From positions 495,425 through 559,424 of the forward strand of contig NZ_LISX01000002.1 in the NCBI RefSeq assembly GCF_001905465.1: 64,000 bases of DNA. Direction: 5' to 3'. Within the stretch, counting starts at the first letter, position 1, and every line of letters begins with the position of its first letter. Below the pieces are notes generated by a model. That model saw only the letters and a program-made list of their open reading frames with translations, was not told the origin of the DNA and ran no database searches. This document shows positions 1 to 9,300 of the stretch, piece by piece. Position numbers and translations under genes: made by a program. The stretch comes from Kitasatospora sp. CB01950. GTDB taxonomy: Bacteria > Actinomycetota > Actinomycetes > Streptomycetales > Streptomycetaceae.

Positions 1-83
1 CGGACGAACTCGCCCTTGAGTTCGAACGGGCTGAGCCGGGCGAGGCGGTGGATCTCTTCGCGGCTGATCGACGGCTTGGTCAT
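1..83 (-). CDS. aspD: Aspartate 4-decarboxylase, N-terminal fragment (cut by window edge)
   Basis: Only the first 27 codons are in the window. The start is the ATG at 81-83 on the minus strand, and the readable peptide contains LSPFELKGEFV. The LSPFELK motif near the N-terminus is characteristic of the PLP-dependent bifunctional aspartate aminotransferase/aspartate 4-decarboxylase family, which converts aspartate to alanine and CO2. The gene lies 14 bp downstream of an AspT-type exchanger. This is the known asp operon logic: decarboxylation consumes a proton while aspartate/alanine exchange moves charge. The motif and context are seen; the rest of the protein is inferred because it lies outside the window. 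Confidence 0.8.
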   Translation of the reverse strand, partial: MTKPSISREEIHRLARLSPFELKGEFV

Positions 84-97
84 GGGTGGGGTCTCTC

Positions 98-1795
98 CTA
101 GCCGAGCAGGGCGACGATGACGGCGCCCCAGATGGTCAGCAGGACGTTTCCTGCCGCGTACGGGATGGTGTAGCCCAGGGTGGGGATCTGGCTCCGGGCG
201 GCTTCGTTGATGGCGCCGATCGCGGCGGTGGTGGTCTGCGCGCCGGCGACCACGCCCATCAGGATCGGCGGGCGCATCCGGAAGACGAAGTGGCCGATCA
301 GGATGCCGACGAGCAGCGGGACGACGGTGGCGACGGCGCCCCACACCAGCAGTCCCCAACCGGCTTGGGAGAGGCCGCTGGTGAAGCTGGGTCCGGCGTT
401 GATGCCGACGATGGCGACGAACGCGCACAGGCCGAGGGTGTCCATGAACCACTGGGCGCCGGGCGGCACGTTGCCGTAGGTGGGGTACCGGCCGCGGATC
501 CAGCCGAAGATCAGGCCCATGATGAGCGCGCCGCCGGAGGTGGACAGGCTGATCGGCACGCCGCCGACGGTGAGGGCGGGGATGCCGATGCAGCCGCCGA
601 GGAAGATGCCGAGGCCGACCCAGGTCATGTCGGTGGCGAAGCTGGTCGGCACCGGTTTGCCGAGCTGCTTCCCGGCCGGTTCGACGAGCCGCTGCGGGCC
701 GGACAGCACCAGGGTGTCGCCGCGTTCGACCTGGGTGGTGAGCACGTACGGGAACTCCGCGCCCGAGCGGTAGAGCTTGTCGACGAACACCCCGACCATG
801 AACGGTTCGCGCCGCAACTCGGCGATGGTCTTGCCGAGTTGGGCCTTCTCGGAGGCGACCACGTGCAGGTGTTCGGTCTGGTAGTCGAGCAGTTCGACGT
901 CGTCGGTCTCGGGGCCGATGCTGCGGATCGGGTCGAAGTCGACCAGGTCGTGCCGCAGTGCGCTGACCGCGACCACGTCGCCGTGCTCGATGACGGTCTG
1001 CTGGTCGTGCGGGAGGATCGTCCCGGCCCGGCGGACCCGGGTGAGGTAGATCCGCCGGTCGGCGTCCTTCTCGCGCTGCTCGATCTGTTCGACGGTGGAG
1101 CCGGCCAGGCCGTGTTCGACGGTGTAGGCGCGCAGCACGACCTCGTAGTAGCCGTCGCTCAGGTCGGGGTCGCCGGCGGGGGCGTCGAGTTCGGCGGCGA
1201 GGGCGCGGGAGTCCTCGGCGAGGTCGCTCCGCAGGAAGCGGGGGGCGATGTTGGCCAGCAGGATCGCGCACAGGATGGTGCCGAGCGGGTAGGTGACGGC
1301 GTATCCGATCGGCACCAGGTTCTGCTGCGCGGTGACCTGGTCGGCGCTGAGCCCGGGCAGCGTGCCGATGGCGTCCTGGGCGACGCCGATGACGGCGGAC
1401 TGGGTGAGTGCGCCGCCGAGCAGTCCGGCGCCGAGCCCGGGGCCGTAGCCGAGCATGTCGGCGAACGCCCAGCAGATCAGCAGGCCGGTGAGGCAGACCG
1501 CGAGGGTGACGGCGACCTGCGGCAGCCCGTCCTTCTTCAGGCCGCGGAAGAACTGCGGGCCGACCTTGTAGCCGAGGGCGAACAGGAACATGATGAAGAA
1601 CACCGATTTGACGGTGCCGTTGATTTCGACGTCGGTCAGCCAGCCGGTGAACAGCCCGGCGATCAGGCAGCCCGTCACCGCGCCCAGCCCGATGGCCTTC
1701 CAGTGCAGCCGTCCGACCAGGAAGCCGATCGCGATGGTCAGGAAGATCAGCAGTTCCGGGTACGGCTTGAAGACGTGATCGGTGATCCAGCCCAA
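98..1795 (-). CDS. aspT: AspT-type aspartate:alanine antiporter (second copy)
   Basis: This 565-residue inner-membrane exchanger has two blocks of hydrophobic segments (about residues 5-180 and 390-565) on either side of a soluble region with two TrkA-C-like domains (about 200-370). That is the AspT/YidE/YbjL architecture. Each half contains a related segment (GALTQSAVIG in the first, GAQTTTAAIG in the second), as expected from internal duplication. The start is TTG at 1793-1795, with AGGGGA just upstream and only 13 bp after the previous aspT stop, so the two are co-transcribed. By family knowledge it exchanges external aspartate for internal alanine and is electrogenic. Two different AspT proteins in one operon suggest either a heteromer or two substrate specificities. 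Confidence 0.85.
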   Translation of the reverse strand: MGWITDHVFKPYPELLIFLTIAIGFLVGRLHWKAIGLGAVTGCLIAGLFTGWLTDVEINGTVKSVFFIMFLFALGYKVGPQFFRGLKKDGLPQVAVTLAVCLTGLLICWAFADMLGYGPGLGAGLLGGALTQSAVIGVAQDAIGTLPGLSADQVTAQQNLVPIGYAVTYPLGTILCAILLANIAPRFLRSDLAEDSRALAAELDAPAGDPDLSDGYYEVVLRAYTVEHGLAGSTVEQIEQREKDADRRIYLTRVRRAGTILPHDQQTVIEHGDVVAVSALRHDLVDFDPIRSIGPETDDVELLDYQTEHLHVVASEKAQLGKTIAELRREPFMVGVFVDKLYRSGAEFPYVLTTQVERGDTLVLSGPQRLVEPAGKQLGKPVPTSFATDMTWVGLGIFLGGCIGIPALTVGGVPISLSTSGGALIMGLIFGWIRGRYPTYGNVPPGAQWFMDTLGLCAFVAIVGINAGPSFTSGLSQAGWGLLVWGAVATVVPLLVGILIGHFVFRMRPPILMGVVAGAQTTTAAIGAINEAARSQIPTLGYTIPYAAGNVLLTIWGAVIVALLG

Positions 1796-1808
1796 TGGTT
1801 TTCCCCTG

Positions 1809-3482
1809 TCAGAGCCCGACCAGGCCGACCAGGACCGGTCCGGTCAGCGGCAGCAGGAAGTTGGAGAGCGTGTAGGTGATGGTGTAGCCGAGCATCGGGA
1901 CGCTGCTCTGTGCGACGTTGCCGATGGCGGTGATGGCGGGGGTGGAGCACTGCTGGCCGGCGATCGCGCCGATCAGGATCGGCGGTTCGATCTTCAGCAG
2001 TCGGCGGCCGAGGAACAGGCCGAGGAATGCGGGGACGACGACCATCAGGATGCCGGCGGCGGGCAGCAGTACCGGGTACTGCTTGAGCAGCGGGCCTGCG
2101 TCGGGGCCGGCGGCCATGCCCGTGACGGCGATGAACATCGCCAGGCCGAGGTCCTTGAGGGTCTGGGCGGCGACCGGCGGGTAGGCGCCGAAGGTGGGGC
2201 GCAGCGAGCGGGCCCAGCCGAAGACCAGGCCGGCGATCAGGCAGCCGCCGCCGGTGCCGAGGGTGAGGCTGACGTCCCCGAAGCGGACGTTGACCTTGCC
2301 GAGCAGGACGCCGAGGCAGATGCCGAGCGAGAGGTAGATCCAGTCGGCGGTGTCCTGGCGGACGATGGCGCCGACCCGGGCCGCGAACCGGTCGAGTTTG
2401 GAGGGGGCGCCGACGACGGTCAGGGTGTCGCCGAGGTGGACCTCGGTCTCGCCGACGGCGGGCAGGTGATGGTCGACGCGTTGGATGTCGGTGAGGAAGA
2501 CGCCGCCGGTGGCCTGGCTGTCGCGGTCGCGGACGTCGTTCAGCGGGTGGCCGGCGACCTGTTTGTTGGTGACCACGACCTGGCGGACGGCCAGGGCCCG
2601 GTCGAGGCCGGGTGTGTCGCCGGTCTCGGGGCCGAGGTCGTGGCCGGCGTCGATGACGGCGGCGCGGCGGCCGACGACCAGGACCTGGTCGCCGCGTCGC
2701 AGCACCGGGTCGTCGTCGGGGTCGAGTTTGCGGCCGCCCCGGCTGATCGCCTCGACGGTGACCAACTGTCCGGAGGATTCCTGGAGTTGGCTGATCCGGG
2801 TGCCTTCGCCCTGGGAGACCAGGTAGGTCCGGCCGACCAGTGCGGGCAGCGAGGGCTCTTCGCCCTCCTGGTGTCCGTTCTCGCCGCCGCGCATCTTCTC
2901 CCAGAGTCGGCGGGAGGCGTCGGCGAGGTTGATCCGCATCAGCATCGGGAAGAGCTGGCTGGTCAGCAGGACGATGCTGATCAGGCCGAACAGGTAGCAG
3001 ACCGAGTAGGCGGTGGCGACGTGCGCCTGCAGCTGGACGGTCTGGTCGGCGGTGATGCCGGGCAGTTTGGCGATGGCGTCCTGCGCGGTGCCGACGGCTG
3101 CGGATTCGGTGGCGGCGCCGGCCAGGATGCCGGCGGCGGTGCCGACGTCCAGGTCGAAGATCTTGGCGAAGCCGAGTGCCATCAGGACGACGACCACGGC
3201 CTCCATCAGGGAGAGCACGCCGAAGCGCAGCCCTTTGGCGTTGAGGTTGGCGAAGAACTGGGGGCCGGCGATGTAGCCGAGCGAGAAGATGAACAGGGCG
3301 AAGGCGACGTTCTTGACGTCCGCGTTGACCGTGACGTGCTGGGCGCCGACCAGCATCGACACGATCAGGACGCCGCAGATGCCGCCGAGTTGGATCGGTC
3401 CGACCCGTAGCTTGCCGACCAGGTAGCCCAGGCCGAGGCAGAAGAAGAGGGCGAGAACGGCGTTCTCTCGCAGCAGGCTCAT
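1809..3482 (-). CDS. aspT: AspT-type aspartate:alanine antiporter (first copy)
   Basis: A 557-residue membrane protein and first gene of the leftward asp operon. Its layout matches its downstream neighbour: N-terminal membrane block (about 1-180), two TrkA-C-like cytoplasmic domains (about 205-375), C-terminal membrane block (about 385-557). The paired repeat motifs are GAATESAAVG and GQQCSTPAITAIG. The ATG at 3480-3482 opens directly with a hydrophobic segment. It should exchange dicarboxylic amino acids for their decarboxylated products across the cytoplasmic membrane, working with the decarboxylase two genes downstream. It is only moderately similar to the second copy, so this is not a recent duplication. 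Individual substrates cannot be assigned from sequence alone. Confidence 0.85.
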   Translation of the reverse strand: MSLLRENAVLALFFCLGLGYLVGKLRVGPIQLGGICGVLIVSMLVGAQHVTVNADVKNVAFALFIFSLGYIAGPQFFANLNAKGLRFGVLSLMEAVVVVLMALGFAKIFDLDVGTAAGILAGAATESAAVGTAQDAIAKLPGITADQTVQLQAHVATAYSVCYLFGLISIVLLTSQLFPMLMRINLADASRRLWEKMRGGENGHQEGEEPSLPALVGRTYLVSQGEGTRISQLQESSGQLVTVEAISRGGRKLDPDDDPVLRRGDQVLVVGRRAAVIDAGHDLGPETGDTPGLDRALAVRQVVVTNKQVAGHPLNDVRDRDSQATGGVFLTDIQRVDHHLPAVGETEVHLGDTLTVVGAPSKLDRFAARVGAIVRQDTADWIYLSLGICLGVLLGKVNVRFGDVSLTLGTGGGCLIAGLVFGWARSLRPTFGAYPPVAAQTLKDLGLAMFIAVTGMAAGPDAGPLLKQYPVLLPAAGILMVVVPAFLGLFLGRRLLKIEPPILIGAIAGQQCSTPAITAIGNVAQSSVPMLGYTITYTLSNFLLPLTGPVLVGLVGL

Positions 3483-3554
3483 GCCCGCATTACAGCCGAT
3501 TTGCGTACATCTGCCCGAAAGAACACGCCGTACGCGGCCGGTCCGCCGAACGTG

Positions 3555-3908
3555 CTAGCCGGACTGCTCCAAGCGCTCCAGCAGCACCGACACGTGACTG
3601 TGCGACGGCTCCTTGACGGCCGTCAGCAGCACCAGGTCGGCGTCGCCCGCGGCCAGTCGGCGCAGCTCGTCGAGCTCCTGCTGCACCTGCGGAGCGTCCA
3701 GCTCGGCCCGGTAGCGGCGGGCGAACTCCTCGAAGTCGCCCTGCGTGCCGTGGAACCAGCGGCGCAGCTCGGTGGAGGGCGCGACGTCCTTGGCCCAGCG
3801 GTCGAGGTGGGCGTCCTCCTTCTTCAGGCCGCGCGGCCACAGCCGGTCCACCAGCACCCGCACCCCGCCGTCCGGCGCCTCGTACACCCGCTCCATCCGC
3901 ACGCTCAT
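3555..3908 (-). CDS. DUF488 family protein (YeaO-like)
   Basis: A small soluble protein of 117 residues. The family signature is VRVLVDRLWPRGLKKEDAHL near the N-terminus, followed by W-K-D-V-A-P-S-T-E-L-R-x-W-F and a C-terminal VLLTAVKEPSHSHVSVLLE. These are hallmarks of DUF488/YeaO proteins, which are widespread and of unknown biochemical role. I chose the ATG at 3906-3908 (MSVRMERVYE) over an upstream in-frame ATG because the family usually begins there. It stands alone, leftward, between the MMPL exporter and the asp operon, with no clear partner. Confidence 0.85.
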   Translation of the reverse strand: MSVRMERVYEAPDGGVRVLVDRLWPRGLKKEDAHLDRWAKDVAPSTELRRWFHGTQGDFEEFARRYRAELDAPQVQQELDELRRLAAGDADLVLLTAVKEPSHSHVSVLLERLEQSG

Positions 3909-3977
3909 GCGGTCACGGTACGCAGGGGCGCGGGGCGGGCGGCGCGGACCACGCGGCGCGGGCACCCGCACGCAGCA

Positions 3978-4001
3978 AGGGCCCGCCCGGGGGCGGGCCC
4001 T
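3978..4001 (-). terminator. Intrinsic terminator after the MMPL gene
   Basis: A perfect 10-bp stem AGGGCCCGCC / GGCGGGCCCT with a 4-base loop lies 12 bp past the MMPL stop codon. It has no T-run, as is common in actinomycetes. Confidence 0.75.
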
Positions 4002-4013
4002 GCCGGGCGGGTG

Positions 4014-6161
4014 TCAGACGGCGGCCGGTTCGGGGCGGGCGGCGGGGGCGGCGGGCTCGTCGCCGTGTTCGATGCGGAGCTTCGGCAGCAGGCGGTCCAG
4101 CCAGCCGGGCAGCCACCAGTTGTGGCGGCCGAGCAGGGTCATGGTGGCGGGCACCAGCACCAGGCGGACGACGGTGGCGTCGATCAGGACGGCCACGGCC
4201 ATGCCGACGCCGATCATCTTGACGGTGATGTCGGGGTCGATCGCGAAGCCGGTGAACACGGCGACCATGATGGCGGCGGCGCTGCTGATCACCCGTCCGG
4301 TGGCGGACAGGCCGCGCACCACGCTGCCCTTGGCGTCGCCGGTGGCGAGCCAGTCCTCGCGGACCCGGGACAGCAGGAACACCTCGTAGTCCATGGACAG
4401 GCCGAACAGCACGGTGAACATCAGGATCGGCACCCAGCTGGACACCGGCACCGCGTGCGGCAGCCCGAGCAGCTTCGCGCTCGCGTCGTGCTGGAACGCC
4501 GCCGTCATCACGCCGTACGCGGCGGCCACCGACAGCAGGTTCATCGCGGCGGCCTTCACCGCGATCACCGGGGCCCGGAACAGCGCGGTGAGCAGCACCA
4601 GCGACAGGGCGACGACGAACGGGACGACCACCCACAGGCGGGCGGAGAGGCGGTCGGAGATGTCGGAGAAGGTGGCGACCACGCCCGTCACCTCGACGCC
4701 GGCGGGCAGTTCGTGGTCGCGCAGCCGCTTGACCAGCTTCGCGGTGGCGGCGTCCTGCGGGCCGGTCCGCGGGGTCACGGTGATCACGGCGGCGTTCCCG
4801 GCCTCGCCGAGCCGGGCCGGGCCGACCTGCACCACGGCCGGATCCTGCGCCAATTTCTGTTCCAGCGCGGGCAGTTCGCTCTTCGGGAGCCGGTCGAGGT
4901 CGACCGCGAGCAGCAGCGGGCCGTTGGCGCCGGGGCCGTACGCGTCGGCGATCAGGTCGTAGGCCTTGCGGGTGGTGTTGCCGGGGGCCTGGCTGCCGGC
5001 GTCCTGCGGCCAGGTGCGCATGCCGAGCATCGGCGCGGCCAGGCCGAGCAGCACCGCCAGGGACAGCACGGCGGCGGCGATCGGGCGGCGGCCGATCAGG
5101 CGGGCCCAGCGCTCGGTGCGGGTCGGGGCGTCCGCGGTGGCCACGACGTCGCTGCGGCCCACGGCCCGGCGTTCGGCGCGGCGCAGCAGGCGGGGCCCGG
5201 CCAGGGCGGCGAGGGCGGGGACGAGGGTGAGCGAGGCGAGCATGACGCCGCCGACGGTGGCGAAGGTCGCGTAGCCGAAGGACGCGTAGATCGACAGGCC
5301 GGCGAGCTTCAGGCCGAACAGCGAGACCAGCACGGTGGAGCCGGCGACCACCACGGACGCGCCCGCGGTGGCGTTGGCGGCGCCGGCGGCGGCCCGGGCG
5401 TCCAGGCCGCGGCGCACTCCTTCGACGTGCCGGGAGACCAGCAGCAGCGCGTAGTCGATGCCGACGCCGAGGCCGACCATGGACGCCACGGTGGGCGCGA
5501 TGTCGCTGATGTCGGTGACGGCGGCCATCAGGGTGATCAGTCCCGTCCCGGCGGCGAGGCCGGCGAGCGCGACCACCAGCGGCAGTCCGGCGGAGACCAC
5601 GGTGCCGAGGGCGATCACCAGGATGATCAGCGCGGCGGCCATGCCGATCGCCTCGGCGGTGCCGTCGGGGGCGCTGAAGTGTTCCGGGACCTGGCCGCCG
5701 AACTCGACCTGGTAGCCGGCGTCGGCGGTGGGCCGGGCGGCGTCGCGCAGCGCGTCGAGTCCGGTGGCGCCCTTGAACGCCGTCACCTCGACGTCGTAGC
5801 TCAGCGTCAGCAGCGCCGTGTCGCCGGCCTGCGAGGGTATCGGCGGGGCGACGGCGAGCACGTGCGGGAGGGTGGTCAGGCGGGTGCGGAGGGTTGACAG
5901 AACGTCTGCGGAAAGCGGTTTCCCGTTGCGGTCGTGGACGACCACGCGGGCGTCCGCGCCGGCGGTCTCGGGGAAGCGTTCGTGCAGCAGGTCGAGCCCG
6001 GCGGTGGAGCGGGTGCCCGGCACCCGGTAGCTGTCGTGGGGTTCGCCGCCGAACGCCCGGGCCAGGCCGAAGATCGCGGCGATCAGCAGCAGCCAGGCTG
6101 CGACAGTGCGCCAGGGCCGAGCGGCAGCGGCTCCGCCGAGGCGGCCGAGGAGTGTGGACAT
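4014..6161 (-). CDS. MMPL/RND family exporter
   Basis: A 715-residue polytopic membrane protein with the two-fold MMPL layout: one TM helix (about 12-34), an extracytoplasmic domain, five to six helices (about 165-350), a second external domain (about 380-520) and a final helix block (about 525-690). It contains the MMPL-type segment GVGIDYALLLVSRH in the first half and the matching GLSMDYEVFLLSRVRE in the second, each with the charged/Tyr core expected for proton-driven RND transporters. ATG at 6159-6161 is preceded by GGGAGG. Actinomycete MMPL proteins export lipids, pigments or antibiotics. The substrate is unknown. It lies downstream of, and in the same direction as, the large SARP regulator, 169 bp apart, which suggests regulation by it but does not prove an operon. 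Confidence 0.85.
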   Translation of the reverse strand: MSTLLGRLGGAAAARPWRTVAAWLLLIAAIFGLARAFGGEPHDSYRVPGTRSTAGLDLLHERFPETAGADARVVVHDRNGKPLSADVLSTLRTRLTTLPHVLAVAPPIPSQAGDTALLTLSYDVEVTAFKGATGLDALRDAARPTADAGYQVEFGGQVPEHFSAPDGTAEAIGMAAALIILVIALGTVVSAGLPLVVALAGLAAGTGLITLMAAVTDISDIAPTVASMVGLGVGIDYALLLVSRHVEGVRRGLDARAAAGAANATAGASVVVAGSTVLVSLFGLKLAGLSIYASFGYATFATVGGVMLASLTLVPALAALAGPRLLRRAERRAVGRSDVVATADAPTRTERWARLIGRRPIAAAVLSLAVLLGLAAPMLGMRTWPQDAGSQAPGNTTRKAYDLIADAYGPGANGPLLLAVDLDRLPKSELPALEQKLAQDPAVVQVGPARLGEAGNAAVITVTPRTGPQDAATAKLVKRLRDHELPAGVEVTGVVATFSDISDRLSARLWVVVPFVVALSLVLLTALFRAPVIAVKAAAMNLLSVAAAYGVMTAAFQHDASAKLLGLPHAVPVSSWVPILMFTVLFGLSMDYEVFLLSRVREDWLATGDAKGSVVRGLSATGRVISSAAAIMVAVFTGFAIDPDITVKMIGVGMAVAVLIDATVVRLVLVPATMTLLGRHNWWLPGWLDRLLPKLRIEHGDEPAAPAARPEPAAV

Positions 6162-6262
6162 GGTGCGGGTGCCTCCCGTGGGGCGTTCGAGTCGGTGACG
6201 AACACCAGTGTGGGAGGGGCCGCTTGGAGTCCACTTGGCGCGGACGGCGACGGCCCTCCAAG

Positions 6263-6307
6263 CCGATCAAGCCGATCGGGGCGACCGAGGCGATCAAGGC
6301 GACCGAG
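6263..6307. repeat. Five-unit 9-bp tandem repeat
   Basis: Five consecutive 9-mers: CCGATCAAG, CCGATCGGG, GCGACCGAG, GCGATCAAG, GCGACCGAG. They lie in the 169-bp gap between the SARP regulator and the MMPL gene. They could be a slippage-prone spacer or spaced binding sites. Confidence 0.6.
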
Positions 6308-6330
6308 CCGGCCTTCCGGGCGGCGGGCCG

Positions 6331-9300
6331 TCAGCGCTCCGGCGCGGCGAGGGCTTCGCGGGCCCGGGCCTCCCAACTCGGCGACTCCCAGCGGCGGGCG
6401 ACCTCGACGGCGTGCCGGAAGTGCTCGGCGGCCTCGGCGGTCCGGCCGAGGTGGCGGGCGAGTTCGCCGAGCGACAGGGCGACCGGGCGGGCGGCGATCG
6501 AGGTGGAGCTGGCGCCCGCCACCAGGTCGGCGAACGGCCTCAGCTCGTCCAGGAGTTCGGCGACCTCGGCACGCTCGTCGAGGGCCATCGCGGCGTCCGC
6601 GCGCAGCACCAGGAACAGCGACCGGAAGTAGTCGGCCTGCACGGTGCGGCGCTCGGCGCGGGCCGCACGGGCCTCCTCGCGGGGGCGTCCGGCGGCCAGT
6701 AGGGCGAGCGCGGCGACGTCGGCGACCAGCGGCCCGTACTGGGCGCGGTGGTGGTCGATCAGCGGGAGCATCTCGCCGAGTCGGCCCTCCCGGTGCGCGA
6801 TCACGATCCGCACCAGCGCGTGGAGGGCGTCGGCGTGCAGTGAACTGCGGGCCCGCAGGCTCGTCATCGCCTGCTCGTACAGCGCGGTCGCCTCCTCGAC
6901 CCGGTCGGCGGCGAGTTCCAGCATGGCGCGCTGGCAGAGCACCACGTCGGAGAGTTCGACCAGCCGGTAGCGCTGCGCGATCTCCTCGCCCGCCGCCAGG
7001 TGGCGGCGCAGCGCGGGGAGGTCACCGCGGACGGCGGCGGCGGTGGCGCCCAGGTGTTCGGCGTGCCAGCGGTAGGCGGGCAGGTCGTGGGCGACGGCGA
7101 GCGCGGAGATCTCCTCGGCGAGGCGGCGCCGGTCCACCGCGGCGAGTTCGTGGTCGCAGGCGCGGGCCTGTGCGGCGAGGGCGAGGCACAGCAGGTGCGG
7201 GTCGTCCTCGGCGCGGGCCAGGGCGACCGCGCGGGCGGCCGCGTCGAGGGCCATCTGCGCGCCGGTGCAGTCGAGTTCGTGGGTGAGTGCGTCGAACAGC
7301 CGGCACCGGGTGGCGGGCGGCAGGTCGGTGCGGCGCAGCAGTCGGCCGAGGGTGTCGACGGCGTCCTGGTCGACGGTGCCGTAGGGGTGGGTGACCCACG
7401 GGGTGGGTTCGGTCCAGGCGGTCCAGGCGGCGATCAGCAGGTCCTCGCGGCCGGACTCGCGGGCGAGCCGCAGGGCGTGCGCCTTGGTCTCCCCCGCGTC
7501 GCCGACCTGCCCGGCCCGGACCTGGGCCCGCAGCAGCGCCCCGAGCAGGTCGATGCGGCGGGCGGCCCGGTCCTCGCCGGGCCGTTCGGCGGCGCGTTCC
7601 AGGTTGTCGACGGCCTGCCGGAGCAGCGCGACGGCGCTGCGGTGGGCGTAGCGGCGTTCGGCGGCCTCGGCGGCGCGGACGCAGTGCTCGACCGCGAGTT
7701 CGGCGGTGGCGGTGGACGCGGCCTGGGTGAAGTGGTGGGCGAGGGCGGTGAGTTCGCCGGGTCGCAGGTCGCGCAGCGCGTGACCGATCCGGCCGTGCAG
7801 GCGGGCCCGGCGCAGGCCGCCGAGGTCGGCGTACAGGGTGTCGCGGACCAGCAGGTGGGCGAATCGGACGGCGCCGGGCCGGGGTTCCAGCAGCAGCCCG
7901 CCGGCGACGGCCGCCTCGACGGCCTCGGTGGCGGTGTCCTCGTCCTGCTCGCCGGCCCGCACCAGCAGGTCGACGTCGCTCTCCCGGCCGGCGACGGCGG
8001 CCAGCCGCAGCAGGTCGACGGCCGGTGCGGGCAGCCGCTCGAAGCGCCGCCGCAGCACGTCCCGGACGCCCTGCGGGACTTCCTTCAGCGCGGTCGACTC
8101 GTCGCCCAGGGCGAGCAGTTGGGCGCTCTCGGCGAGGTAGAACGGGTTGCCTCCGGTGCGCTCCGCGAGGGCGTGGACGGTCTCCGGGCGGACGGGCGCG
8201 GCGCAGACCGCCTCGATCAGGCGTCCCGCGTCGGCCTCGTCGAGCCCGCCGAGCGGCACCCGGGTGGGCGAGCGCCGGGCCAACCGGCCCAGTACGTCGG
8301 CGAGTTCGCCTTCGCCGGGGCGCAGCGCGGCGACCACCAGCAGGCCGCCGGCGGGGGTGCCGTCGGCGTGCTGGGCGGCGAGCTCGCCGAGCAGTTCGCG
8401 GGTCTCCGGGTCTGCGGCGTGCAGGTCGTCGAGCAGGACGGCGAGCGGCGCGGTGCGGGCGGCGGCGTGCAGGCGGGCGACGACGGCACGGTGCAGGCGG
8501 AACCGTCCGGACAGCGCGTCCCGGCCCGCCGCCGGCCCCGGGTCGGCGAGCAGCGGGGCGAGTTCGCGGTCGGCGACGACGTCCGGGTGCCGGCCGGCGA
8601 GCTCGCGCAGCACCTCGGTCCACGCCCACGCGGCGGGCGCCCCGGCGCTCTCCGGGCACCGCCCGGTCGCCACCCGCCACCCCTGTTCGGCGAGCTGTTC
8701 CCCCAGCCGTCCCAGCACGGTGGACTTCCCCGCTCCGGCCTCTCCGCTGACCAGCGCGAACCCCACCCCGCCCCGCGCGGCCTCGGCGGCCCGCCGCAGC
8801 GCGCCCAGCTCCTCCGCCCGCCCCACGAACAGTCGCCCGGACCCCGCCGCCGCCCTGCCCCCGGCCGTCGGAGCCGAGTCCGCCGCCGGCCCCTCGGCGT
8901 CTCCGCCGGTGGGCCCGGGCGCGGCCGATGGCCCCCGCCCGCCGTCGCGGGCCGCGTTGCCCCCGCCCCCGACGGGGGTCCCGAACGGCCCTCCGCCGAC
9001 CGCAGCACCGCCCGACCGGCCGGCTTCCGCGCCCCCGCCGGGCCCCGTCGGCAGCGTCAGGCGGTCCAGTTGCCGGCGGAGGATCGCGGTTTCGAGGTCG
9101 GTGAGGGCCGGGCCGGGGTCGAGGCCGAGTTCGGTGGCGAGGTGGTGGCGGGCGCGGCGGACGGCGGTGAGGGCGTCGGCCTGGCGGCCGGCGTGCCAGA
9201 GGGCGAGGGCGAGCAGTCGCCAGCCCTCCTCGCGCAGCGGGTGGTCCTCGACGAGGGCGGCGGCGTCCTGCACAGCCGGCCCGAAGCGGCCCTCGGCGAG

